Position numbers and translations under genes: made by a program. This document shows, one piece after another, positions 44,231-52,831 of a stretch of DNA of 64,000 bases. This DNA comes from Anaeromicrobium sediminis (GTDB taxonomy: Bacteria > Bacillota > Clostridia > Peptostreptococcales > Thermotaleaceae), in contig NZ_NIBG01000011.1 of the NCBI RefSeq assembly GCF_002270055.1, positions 1 to 64,000 on the forward strand, written 5' to 3'. How positions within the stretch are numbered: position 1 is the stretch's first letter; each line of letters starts with the position of its first letter. The notes below the pieces were generated by a model that did not search any database, was not told the origin of the DNA, and saw nothing but the letters and a program-made list of their open reading frames with translations.

Positions 44231-46021
44231 ATGTTTAATAGTATTGTGAAGAAAATATTTTTAACAATTGTAGGTATGTTTGTGATAATACTGTTTATTC
44301 AACTAGTACTACATAACTTTTTTCTTGAAGATATATATTTTAACATGAAACTATCAAAGGTTGAGAGAACTTTCGATGGGTTTCTTAACGCCTATGAAGA
44401 ATCAAATTGGTCAAAGTTAGAATTGAATGATTTGGCGAAAGACTACGAAGAGGAAAGTGGCGCTTCAATCATTATTTTAAATATCAATAATGAAATATTA
44501 AATAATTGTTATTTTGAAACTTTTAATTATTTGACTTTAAGGACAGATGACGGAAAGCATATTAATGTAATAGTAGATTTCTTGATTGATGAAGAGGGAA
44601 AGTTTAGGAATGATAATAACATATTTAATATTGGTGAAGAGATAGAAGTAGAATGTTTAAGCATTAAAGGGACAAACTTCTTAGAAACATTAGAAATAAG
44701 AGGCGAAGATAAATCAGTAATAAATGATGAGGGATATGAAACCTGGAAGGAGTTATATAAAAAAAATACCTCTATAATTACAGAAATAAGCGGAGTAATA
44801 ATTAAAAGAAATTTTATTATTAGAGATAGGGGAATATTAAGCTATCAGCAGGAAAGATTGTGGAATGAAGTTAAAAAAAGAATGATTGAGAATAATATTT
44901 TTGCTAACAATATTTTTGAAAAAGGCGGGTATGAGTATGTTGAAGAGTATTCTGGTTTATTAACCGTTGTATTAGTCAATAAAATTGAGGGCATTAATGG
45001 TACTTCAGAATATGTATATTCATTATTTACACTTGAAAACATTCGTGATGCATTTCAAATTTTAAATGGGTACTATTATTATATTTTTGCGATTCAAATA
45101 GCCTTAGCCTTAATACTTGTCTATTTTTATTCAAAGTGGATAACATACCCACTTATTAGACTTATAGATGTGGCAAAAGGTATATCAGAGCTCGATTTTA
45201 CTAAAAAGTCCCACGTATGTTCAAATGATGAGTTGAATATTCTTTCTAGTAGTCTTAACAATATATCTAATAATCTGTCTACCACAATTGAGCGATTAGA
45301 AGATTCAAACAATGAATTAGCCATTGAAGCAATAAAAAAAGCAGAGAATGAAGAACGTATGAGAAATTTACTTACTGGTTTATCACATGAATTTAAGACA
45401 CCACTTGGGATAATGTCTGGTTTTTTAGAGATTATAAGGGATGGAGTTTATGAAAAAGAGCCTGAATATTATATAGACGTAATTTCAGATGAGATTCATA
45501 AACTTAACGGCCTTGTACTTGAGACAATTGAGTTGTCAAAACTTAAAACAGGTAGCTATAAACTAAATCTTAGTGAATTTGAAATTAAGCCATTAATTAA
45601 AAGACTAATAGATAAATTTGAGAAACAGCTAAGAGATAAAGAAATGGATATTGAAATTAATGTTGAAGACAAAACTGTTCTTGGAGACGTAAAGAAAATT
45701 GAACAAGCAATGACCAACCTTTTAAGTAATGGTATTAGATATTCGCCAAATAATCAAAGAATTGAAATTGAAACAAAAATTGAAAATAAGAAGCTATATA
45801 TTTCTATTAGAAATTATGGTGTTTTAATTGATGAAGAAGATTTAAATAAAATTTGGGAGAGGTTTTATAGAGTAGAAAAGTCAAGAAATAGAGAATTGGG
45901 TGGAAGTGGACTTGGTCTCACAATAGTGAAGAATATTCTAGAGTTACATGAAGCAGATTATGGTGTAAAAAGAATAAATAATGGCATTGAGTTTTATTTT
46001 TCCCTAAAATTAAAGGATTGA
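44231..46021 (+). CDS. Membrane sensor histidine kinase
   Basis: A 596-residue kinase with membrane helices near 5-27 and 278-300 flanking a large extracellular sensor of about 250 residues with no recognised fold. HAMP (about 300-350), HisKA with SHEFKTP (His386) and HATPase_c domains follow. The N box (NLLSNGIRYSPN) and GGSGLGLTIVKN are intact. The DxGxG box reads NYGVLI, a form seen in VanS-like kinases. GAGGTG, at the end of the regulator gene, precedes the ATG at 44231; an in-frame ATG at 44204 lies inside the regulator and is rejected. Confidence 0.92.
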   Translation: MFNSIVKKIFLTIVGMFVIILFIQLVLHNFFLEDIYFNMKLSKVERTFDGFLNAYEESNWSKLELNDLAKDYEEESGASIIILNINNEILNNCYFETFNYLTLRTDDGKHINVIVDFLIDEEGKFRNDNNIFNIGEEIEVECLSIKGTNFLETLEIRGEDKSVINDEGYETWKELYKKNTSIITEISGVIIKRNFIIRDRGILSYQQERLWNEVKKRMIENNIFANNIFEKGGYEYVEEYSGLLTVVLVNKIEGINGTSEYVYSLFTLENIRDAFQILNGYYYYIFAIQIALALILVYFYSKWITYPLIRLIDVAKGISELDFTKKSHVCSNDELNILSSSLNNISNNLSTTIERLEDSNNELAIEAIKKAENEERMRNLLTGLSHEFKTPLGIMSGFLEIIRDGVYEKEPEYYIDVISDEIHKLNGLVLETIELSKLKTGSYKLNLSEFEIKPLIKRLIDKFEKQLRDKEMDIEINVEDKTVLGDVKKIEQAMTNLLSNGIRYSPNNQRIEIETKIENKKLYISIRNYGVLIDEEDLNKIWERFYRVEKSRNRELGGSGLGLTIVKNILELHEADYGVKRINNGIEFYFSLKLKD

Positions 46022-46047
46022 AAGTAGGATAACTAAAATCTATGTTT

Positions 46048-46085
46048 AAGACTATGGCTAAAAGTTATGGCTATGGTCTTTTTTA
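46048..46085 (+). terminator. Terminator of the two-component operon
   Basis: AAGACTATGGC pairs with GCTATGGTCTT (two G-T pairs) and is followed by TTTT. Confidence 0.7.
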
Positions 46086-46251
46086 TGAAATTTATTGCTA
46101 AGCATCCATTAGTAATATAACAACAATGAAACTTTCATATTATATTAAAATGGATACAGGATGGATACATAAAGAGTTTAAAATGAGTAAGAAGATAGAG
46201 TAATGGTTAATTGCATAGGATTTTACTAAACTAGGAGGTGTCTATAAAAAT

Positions 46252-48414
46252 ATGATGGAAGAAAAGAAATGGATTACCCTGATATTATGTATTGCATTGT
46301 TTTTGCTTATATTTCAAGCATCTACTTTTGCAGAGGAACAAGAAACAGAAAAGCTCGTTTATGTAGCGCCAAATGGCAATGATGACGGACAAGGTACTAT
46401 TGAAGACCCATTTAAAACAGCACATAGAGCACTTGAAGAGATGAAGCAATTTTCAGGAAGAAAATCAATTGTATTCAGGGGTGGTGACTATTATTTTACT
46501 GAGACATTAGTTATTGACCTTGAAACATATGGGAATAATGTACATCTTAGTGCTTATCCTGGAGAAACACCTGTGTTCACATCGGGTATGAAACTTGAAA
46601 ACTTTCGAAAATTGAATAAGACAGATCACATATGGGAATCACTGACCAGTGATCAAAGAGAGCACATTAGGGTGGCTGAAATTCCTGAAGAAATGAATGA
46701 TGTTGAGAATATCGTAGATAAATACAGCCATTGGGTCGATCGAGGCAGAGTAGACTTGTCTTCTAATCTTGTGACTCACAGAAATGAAAGGAAACTTTCA
46801 ATCGAAGCGGAAATGTGGCTACCATCATCCGAAAAACAAGTAGCATATTTCAATGTTTCTATAGATAAATATGCTGATACTAACTATGAAAAAGACCTTC
46901 TGATGAGGATATACTCGTCAGACTGGAATACGAACCTGTTGCCAGTAAAGAAAATCATAGACAAGCTATTGCTTACAGAAGTTGCCGGTACGTATAAACT
47001 AGTTGCATATGAGTTTGGAGAAGAAAAAGCTGCTTGGCTTGAGAATGTAATAGAGGGAGTTGACAATCCAAACAAATGGGTGATTAATTCTTTTGAAAAC
47101 AAACTGTATATATGGCCTGCTAGGGAAGACTTTCAGGTATCAATTCCTTTGTTAGATGAGTTGATAAGAATAGAAGGTAGTGATGTTGATCCTATGACAT
47201 CATTAGAAAAGCCAATAAAGGATATAACCATAAAGGGCATTACATTTACAAATGGTAATCGTCCAAACTGGGAAAAAAATGACGCAGGTGCGCAACATGA
47301 CTGGGCAATGCTTGATAAAGGAAATGCGTTGCTAAGATTCAGGGGCGTAGATAATTCACTTGTTACTGAATGTAATTTCACTAAGAGCGGAGGTGTGGGG
47401 GTTCGTTATGACCTCTATGCTAAAAATAACCAGGTTATAGATAATAACTTCTCATATCTTGGATGTGAAGCTATACATTTTGGTGGATATGGTATTGGGG
47501 TAAAAGATGATAACAGAGATAATATTATCAAGAACAATGAGATTCATCACATTGGTATGATCAAGTGGGATGCTCCTGCAATTGTCATTTGGAACAGTGG
47601 GTACAATACAATCTCAGGTAATATCATACACGATATTCCTGAAAAAGCTATTTTGCTGTCCGCACCCAGAAGCAGAAGTTTCACCAAAGAGACTCCGTTA
47701 AGGGAGCAGGCATGGTCCTTAGCAAGATGGTTTGAGATGAAGGAATCTGATACAACAAGAATCAATAGGGATGGCAGTGAACTGGTAGGAAACGAAATGA
47801 CTTTTGATGAAGAAATCGCTCAGTATTACCGTTTCAATAGAGGTAATACAATAGAAGAAAATACCTTCTATAATGTGCTGAGTGCAGATGGGATTATCTA
47901 TATTACTGCCCAGGGTATTGGTGGTGCAAATCGTATTGTTGGCAATAACTTTGTCAATATGCATATGTCACCTTCAGAAGGTATGGTATGGCCTCAAGGT
48001 GAGGAAATCTCAAGAAATCAATACTTGATATTTGCTGATGGCTTCCTTGGAGACCTAGTTATTCAAGAGAACATTTTTGCCTATTCAGAATCCCTGTTTT
48101 GGCCTATTTTTATTCCTCTATGGTATGGTGAAGGGGATGTATCATCTAATGTGTTCTATAAGGTTGAAGCAAACTATGATTTTGTGGAAAACTATATAAA
48201 TCCTGGATTTGCTGAAGACGAGGATTATCCAGTGACATTAAACTTGACGAAAGTTTATGACAACATAATTCTGGATGATAGAGAGCATGATGATGACGAT
48301 GGCTTGAGTAGTACAACGTATAATAGGATTATAAAGAGACTAAGTAGCTCCATACCAGGAATAACAAAAAAACAACAGCAAGAAATTTACAATCATATGA
48401 TAGAGGAATACTAA
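46252..48414 (+). CDS. Secreted right-handed parallel beta-helix protein
   Basis: A 720-residue protein with an N-terminal signal peptide (LILCIALFLLIFQASTFA, cleaved near residue 28). The segment VYVAPNGNDDGQGTIEDPFK is the standard opening of secreted pectate-lyase-like beta-helix proteins. Repeated coils with (N/G)NxIxxNxI(x)xxG appear from about 370 to 580. Polysaccharide lyase or glycosidase activity is plausible, but no catalytic triad could be assigned. AGGAGGTG precedes the ATG at 46252 with 12-base spacing. It follows a two-component system in the same direction after a terminator and may be its target. Confidence 0.82.
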   Translation: MMEEKKWITLILCIALFLLIFQASTFAEEQETEKLVYVAPNGNDDGQGTIEDPFKTAHRALEEMKQFSGRKSIVFRGGDYYFTETLVIDLETYGNNVHLSAYPGETPVFTSGMKLENFRKLNKTDHIWESLTSDQREHIRVAEIPEEMNDVENIVDKYSHWVDRGRVDLSSNLVTHRNERKLSIEAEMWLPSSEKQVAYFNVSIDKYADTNYEKDLLMRIYSSDWNTNLLPVKKIIDKLLLTEVAGTYKLVAYEFGEEKAAWLENVIEGVDNPNKWVINSFENKLYIWPAREDFQVSIPLLDELIRIEGSDVDPMTSLEKPIKDITIKGITFTNGNRPNWEKNDAGAQHDWAMLDKGNALLRFRGVDNSLVTECNFTKSGGVGVRYDLYAKNNQVIDNNFSYLGCEAIHFGGYGIGVKDDNRDNIIKNNEIHHIGMIKWDAPAIVIWNSGYNTISGNIIHDIPEKAILLSAPRSRSFTKETPLREQAWSLARWFEMKESDTTRINRDGSELVGNEMTFDEEIAQYYRFNRGNTIEENTFYNVLSADGIIYITAQGIGGANRIVGNNFVNMHMSPSEGMVWPQGEEISRNQYLIFADGFLGDLVIQENIFAYSESLFWPIFIPLWYGEGDVSSNVFYKVEANYDFVENYINPGFAEDEDYPVTLNLTKVYDNIILDDREHDDDDGLSSTTYNRIIKRLSSSIPGITKKQQQEIYNHMIEEY

Positions 48415-48441
48415 TAAAAAAGACTCCTATATGTAAAACAC

Positions 48442-48489
48442 AGGAAAAACGCTGCAAGTCACTTATAAAAGACTTGTAGCGTTTTTCCT
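48442..48489 (+). terminator. Terminator after the beta-helix gene
   Basis: A 19-bp stem (48442-48460 and 48471-48489, one mismatch) around a 10-base loop, with TTTTT inside the 3' arm. Confidence 0.8.
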
Positions 48490-48575
48490 ATGGATAAAGA
48501 AAATATTTAACTATAGGTTAAAACAAAATAAATAGCCATGTTTATATTGTTTAAGTAAGTATATAGTATTAATTA

Positions 48576-48603
48576 TTGACCCCATATTGAAATTTGATAT
48601 AAT
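48576..48603 (+). promoter_or_regulatory. Sigma-A promoter of the Crp/Fnr-type gene
   Basis: TTGACC at 48576-48581 and TATAAT at 48598-48603 are 16 bases apart, 75 bases before the start codon. Confidence 0.65.
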
Positions 48604-48677
48604 AGGGCTAGAACAATGGTTTAGGTAAGATTAAAAGATTAGTTGGGTATCATAGATTGATAAAGTGAGGTTAGAAA

Positions 48678-49292
48678 ATGGAGTATGGAAATAATAATGC
48701 TAATGATATAGATCATATAGCCTTTAAGAATAGAATGATGATTGGACTTAACAATATTCATACTGTGACAAGGGATATGATTGATGAACTCTATAGGCTG
48801 ACTACTTATAAAATGGTTAAAAAGGGAGAATATTTCGTTAGGGCAGGAGAGATACCAGATTCCCTAGCCTATAATATAAATGGTCTATTTAGGCTGTATT
48901 ATGTTGATAGAGAGGGAAACGATTTTACTAAGGGATTTTCTGTACCAGGTATTTTTACTATGTCATATAGTGCTATGGTTGAAAATAGGGAGTCTTTTTA
49001 TTCGATTGAGGCTTTAAGGGATTCAGAAATACTGATGTTAAAATATAAGGCGTTGTTAGATTTAGCAGATAGGGACATTAGATGGTATGCTTTTCTTTTT
49101 AAGTATGTGGAGAAGATGTATATGATGAAGGAACTGAGGGAAAAAACCTTTTTACTTGATGACGCAACCAAACGTTATCTAGATTTTATTAAGAGATATC
49201 CTACCTTAGTAAAAGAAATAAAAAAATATCACATTGCCTCATATCTAAGGATTACCCCAGAGACTTTGAGCAGAATTAGGAAAAAAATTTAA
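48678..49292 (+). CDS. Crp/Fnr family transcriptional regulator
   Basis: A 204-residue protein. A cyclic-nucleotide-binding-type beta-barrel (about 25-130, with VKKGEYFVRAGEIPDSLAYN and RLYYVDREGNDFTKGF) precedes a dimer helix and a short helix-turn-helix at the C-terminus (IASYLRITPETLSRIRKK). The N-terminal iron-sulfur cysteines of Fnr are missing, so it is not an oxygen-sensing Fnr of that kind. The SDR gene follows 93 bases downstream, and an Fnr-like box lies between them, so the SDR gene is its probable target. Confidence 0.88.
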   Translation: MEYGNNNANDIDHIAFKNRMMIGLNNIHTVTRDMIDELYRLTTYKMVKKGEYFVRAGEIPDSLAYNINGLFRLYYVDREGNDFTKGFSVPGIFTMSYSAMVENRESFYSIEALRDSEILMLKYKALLDLADRDIRWYAFLFKYVEKMYMMKELREKTFLLDDATKRYLDFIKRYPTLVKEIKKYHIASYLRITPETLSRIRKKI

Positions 49293-49315
49293 ATATATAA
49301 AAATTATTTATAAAA

Positions 49316-49329
49316 TTGACCTATGTCAA
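49316..49329 (+). promoter_or_regulatory. Fnr-type operator between regulator and SDR gene
   Basis: TTGACCTATGTCAA has perfect TTGAC-N4-GTCAA symmetry and is close to the Fnr box TTGAT-N4-ATCAA. It lies 57 bases before the SDR start, a fitting place for activation or repression by the upstream Crp/Fnr-type protein. Confidence 0.6.
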
Positions 49330-49385
49330 GGAACACTATCCTCCTGTACTGTAGACTATAAGAAAACAGATTAGGAGGTTTTTTT

Positions 49386-50150
49386 ATGAAGAAAAATATA
49401 GTATTAATAACAGGCGGAAGCTCAGGTATAGGATTGGAAATGGCAAAGCAGATGGATAAGTTAGGCTACACTATTCTTATATGTGGCCGTAGTGAGAAAA
49501 AACTTGACTTAGTAAAAAAACAAGTTCCTTCCCTTCATACTTATGTATGTGATGTTACAGATTCTAAGGATAGAATAGCTCTGTTTAACAAAATCAATGA
49601 CCAGTTTGGACAACTGGATATGCTAATCAATAATGCAGGGAGTGCCAATAGATATCTTTTTAACATGGAAGATATGGAGCAGCTTGAAAGATATATGGAT
49701 GATGATTATGAGATTAATCAAAAAGTACCTATACTAATGGCAAAATTATTTCAACCTCTTCTTGAGAAAAGTAAGGGAACTATTGTGAACGTTACATCGG
49801 CATTGGTTTATGTCCCGGTATTTACTAAAGCTAGTTATTGTTCTAACAAAGCCGCACTACATTCATTGACAAAAACCTTGCGACATCAGCTAAAAGATCG
49901 AGGTATTCATGTTAGAGAAATACTATATCCCGAGGTTAATACTCCATTTCAACAGGGTGATGTATCCGATAGAGCTATTATGCCAGATGAAGCTGCAGCT
50001 TTGGCTATTAAAGGTTTGATGGAAGGGAAAGATGAGATTCATGTAAAGGGAGCTGAATTAATATATAAAATGTATAGAAGTGATTCTAAAAAAGCATTTG
50101 AAACATTGAGCAGCTCTATACCAAAGAATGTTGAAGAAATGCTGTATTAA
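49386..50150 (+). CDS. Short-chain dehydrogenase/reductase (DltE-like)
   Basis: A 254-residue classical SDR. The cofactor loop is TGGSSGIG at 9-16, the NNAG motif is present (LINNAGSA), and the catalytic Tyr151/Lys155 lie in SYCSNK with a Ser in NVTSALVY. It should use NAD(P)H to reduce or oxidise a carbonyl or alcohol, substrate unknown. AGGAGG precedes the ATG. It probably belongs to the regulon of the adjacent Crp/Fnr protein, for example in handling of a reactive carbonyl (inference). Confidence 0.9.
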   Translation: MKKNIVLITGGSSGIGLEMAKQMDKLGYTILICGRSEKKLDLVKKQVPSLHTYVCDVTDSKDRIALFNKINDQFGQLDMLINNAGSANRYLFNMEDMEQLERYMDDDYEINQKVPILMAKLFQPLLEKSKGTIVNVTSALVYVPVFTKASYCSNKAALHSLTKTLRHQLKDRGIHVREILYPEVNTPFQQGDVSDRAIMPDEAAALAIKGLMEGKDEIHVKGAELIYKMYRSDSKKAFETLSSSIPKNVEEMLY

Positions 50151-50353
50151 AAGTGAATACTGATAAAAATTTAGTTATATGAGGTATATATTAGAGAAAA
50201 TTCTTAAGAGGGTCAAACAAAAATATTGAGAAATAAAAGAGACATCTTTTACAACTCTAGTAAAATAATGTGGAATGTTACAACATGAAAAGACGAAATA
50301 AAGTAACTTTATGATTCTTATTATAAATATCAGTAAGTGAGTATTGATAATAT

Positions 50354-50397
50354 AAAAAAACCGTTACAATCCTACAAAGGCTGTAACGGTTTTTTTA
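50354..50397 (+). terminator. Rho-independent terminator downstream of the SDR gene
   Basis: A 15-bp stem with arms ACCGTTACA/TGTAACGGT extended by A/T pairs, followed by T's. It lies 200 bases after the SDR stop; the stretch between shows nothing else. Confidence 0.85.
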
Positions 50398-50463
50398 TAT
50401 TATTGATCAAGTAAAAGTTAGTAATGGCAGAATTGGTTTAAGAAGTTCAATCTAATATTATCG

Positions 50464-50560
50464 TAATTGCAGTAAATTTGCAGTAAAATACAGTACAGCT
50501 TAATAACGGTAAAATCAAGGGATTGGCATTGTTTAAAGCTTTGCTAGTCTCTATTATTTT
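50464..50560. repeat. Dispersed repeat B, copy 2
   Basis: TTGCAGTAAATTTGCAGTAA is followed by AAAATCAAGGGATTGG and TGCTAGTCT, matching copy 1 at 43326-43412. The hairpin arms differ between copies but still pair (G-T pairs replace Watson-Crick pairs), suggesting the structure is kept. Confidence 0.75.
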
Positions 50561-50575
50561 TAGGAGGGAAAATAT

Positions 50576-51075
50576 ATGTACCACAAAATGAAAGGATTCT
50601 CTAATGAAGAAATAAGAGAGAAAGTTATCAAAGATAATGTATGGGGCTATAAATCTATAAAACAAGCTAAAAGGTTTTACCAGTGACCTTAAGAAGAATT
50701 ATATTTTTAGATGATATTATGGCTGATGTATTAGTTAATGGTAATGGGGAAGAAAGTAAAATAGTAGCTTTAAATCTAGTAATGAAGAATAACTTACTAT
50801 TTAGCGAGTTTGTTAAGGAAGTTTATTTGGCAAAGTCAAAGGCAAAAGAGAAGAGTATTACAAAGACTGATATAGCAGAGTTCTTTGAAAGAAAGAAAAA
50901 ACAAAGCCCTGTTGTTGCTAGTTGGAAGCCATATGTTTTTAGAAAGCTAGGACAGGTGTATATTAATAGTCTTTATAATGTGGGTTTGTTAAAGTGTGCT
51001 TTAAGGAGAAATAAGTCAAGTATTGAAATTAATAAAAGCAAAATTAAATATATAAAAAATAACGCTATAGATTGA
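50576..51075 (+). pseudogene. brxA: Frameshifted and truncated brxA (BREX, DUF1819) remnant
   Basis: Two frames together resemble BrxA. Frame one (50576-50686, 36 residues) has GFSNEEIREKVIKDN and ends at TGA. Frame two (50683-51075, 130 residues) continues with RRIIFLDDIMADVLVNGN, LLFSEFVKEVY and FFERKKKQSPVVASW, then a GLLK helix. These are the conserved blocks of DUF1819, the BREX protein BrxA. Continuity is broken by a shift near 50680, and about 30 N-terminal residues are missing. No other BREX gene (brxB, brxC, pglX, pglZ, brxL) is nearby, so this looks like the remains of a lost defence island. A GTG at 50683 could still allow the second part to be made. Confidence 0.62.
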
Positions 51076-51313
51076 TACCATAAACAACAAATAGGTAAAA
51101 TGTGGATTTAATTTATGGATGCGTGTATAATATTATGTGGATGTCTGGTTTTAGAATGGATTAAAGTTGTCATGCTAATCTAAAAGTAGATAATACCATA
51201 AAATATTATAGTTTAAATAATGTGATATGGTTTATAACTTTAGAAATAATTCTAAAATAGCATAATCAAAATGCTCAATTTAAAAAATATATATTTTTAT
51301 TGGAGGGATATTT

Positions 51314-51535
51314 ATGTTTTATTGTAGAAAATGTGGAGATAACCTAAAAGAACCTTATAAATTTTGTTCGGTTTGTGGTTGTAGGCAAGACATTGAATTA
51401 AAAGATAATGAAAAAGATTCGAAGGCAATTGATAATAGCAAAGATGAACCGAATAAGAAAAATAATAGAGAATATCATAATGATATTGACAAAGAAAAAT
51501 TAATTATAGGTAAAATTTGTGACAATTTATACTAA
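51314..51535 (+). CDS. Small zinc-ribbon protein
   Basis: A 73-residue protein with a zinc ribbon formed by Cys4, Cys7, Cys18 and Cys21 (YCRKCG ... FCSVCG), followed by a charged, low-complexity tail. No membrane segment is seen. The same ribbon opens two larger membrane proteins downstream. TGGAGGG precedes the ATG. It is the first gene of a likely four-gene operon. It may be a shortened relative of the larger proteins. Confidence 0.65.
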   Translation: MFYCRKCGDNLKEPYKFCSVCGCRQDIELKDNEKDSKAIDNSKDEPNKKNNREYHNDIDKEKLIIGKICDNLY

Positions 51536-51563
51536 TAAATTATTTAATTAAGGAGGAAAGAAT

Positions 51564-52796
51564 ATGCCTTTAGTTGATACAGCTATTAGATGTTTAACAA
51601 GATTTTTTGCAATTCATACAGGAAGATATTTAGGAAGTAAAATAGATGAAGCTGTGGAAAAATCAAGACAAAAACAAGAAGAAGAGCAAAGGTTAGCAGA
51701 ACAACGCAAGAGAGGTGCTTTTTGGGGGGGGATAAGATATGCTCAAAGAAGTATGTATAAAGAAGCTTTACAGGAATTTCAGAGAGCGTATGATTTAGGA
51801 TTACAGTCAAATTCATGTAAATATAATTTAGGTATATGCCATACTCATTTAGGAAATTATGAGCAGGCAATATCATACTTAAAAGATACGATAAACATGG
51901 AGGGTGCTAAAGAAACATTAGCAAGTGCATACATATGTGTTGGAATTAAAAATGATGAAATATTAAATTTTCTGATTGGTATGAGAGAAATAGAAAACTA
52001 TTCTATAGGAGCAGAGGCACAGATTAGAAATATAATAGATACAATTCATGTTGAATTAGCCAATTACTTTGTCATAAATCCAAGTAAATTAGATGATGAA
52101 AAAATAGTAATACTAAAAGATGTTTTAAACCAAAATGAGATTAATGATAGCTATATTATTGCAATTTGTAAATATTATTTTAATAAACAAGATTATAGTA
52201 GTGTTATTCATTATGTAGAAAAATTACAGAAAAAACTAAGTGATATAGAAATGATAAAGATATATGCTATCTCATTAAAAAATGCTAAAGATAAAAGTGA
52301 AAAAGCTTTGGAAGTTTACAATGATTACCTTAGAATTGAACCAGAAAATTATAGCATGCGTTTATATGTTGGTGAAATATTTCATTTAAGAGAAGAGTAT
52401 GAAAAGGAAATTGAGTTATATAAATATGGGATAAGTATAGATAAAACGAATTCATTGATAAAAATGAATATGGCGAAAGGATATATGAAAATAAATGAAA
52501 TAGATAAGGCTATAGTAGAAATACAAAGTATTATGAATTCAGCACAAGATAATTATGGCATTAATACATCAGATCTTCATAAACTTTTAGGAATATGTTT
52601 TATGAAAAAAGGTATGTATAGAATTTGCTTGAAACAATTTTTATTGTGCGATAATAAAGTTGATGTATTAGAATATTTATATTTATTAGGGCAAATGTTT
52701 GAAAAAAAATCAGATATGGAAGATGCAAGAATTTGTTGGGAAGAAATATATTCTGTAGATTCTACTTATAAAGATATTTCGACAAAATTGACTTAA
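51564..52796 (+). CDS. TPR-repeat protein
   Basis: A 410-residue protein. A short N-terminal helix and a charged coiled coil (about 30-52, KSRQKQEEEQRLAEQRKR) precede tetratricopeptide repeats. The clearest are AQRSMYKEALQEFQRAYDLG, SCKYNLGICHTHLGNYEQAI and AKGYMKINEIDKAIVEIQSI; others lie between. TPRs usually mediate protein contacts, here perhaps scaffolding the neighbouring zinc-ribbon membrane proteins. GGAGGAAAG precedes the ATG, 28 bases after the previous gene. No signal peptide is evident. Confidence 0.75.
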   Translation: MPLVDTAIRCLTRFFAIHTGRYLGSKIDEAVEKSRQKQEEEQRLAEQRKRGAFWGGIRYAQRSMYKEALQEFQRAYDLGLQSNSCKYNLGICHTHLGNYEQAISYLKDTINMEGAKETLASAYICVGIKNDEILNFLIGMREIENYSIGAEAQIRNIIDTIHVELANYFVINPSKLDDEKIVILKDVLNQNEINDSYIIAICKYYFNKQDYSSVIHYVEKLQKKLSDIEMIKIYAISLKNAKDKSEKALEVYNDYLRIEPENYSMRLYVGEIFHLREEYEKEIELYKYGISIDKTNSLIKMNMAKGYMKINEIDKAIVEIQSIMNSAQDNYGINTSDLHKLLGICFMKKGMYRICLKQFLLCDNKVDVLEYLYLLGQMFEKKSDMEDARICWEEIYSVDSTYKDISTKLT

Positions 52797-52831
52797 ATAA
52801 TTGAACATGAATAATTTGGAGGTAGAAAAGG

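Noticed and set aside
45831-45848. Loss of ATP-binding function in the histidine kinase because the DxGxG box reads NYGVLI
   Set aside because: VanS-like kinases of Gram-positive bacteria commonly have such a form, and the N box and GGSGLGL motif are intact.
50683-51075. An intact, independent small gene for the DUF1819 fragment
   Set aside because: The missing N-terminal part is found in another frame just upstream and there is no good ribosome site before the GTG, so a frameshifted remnant is more likely.
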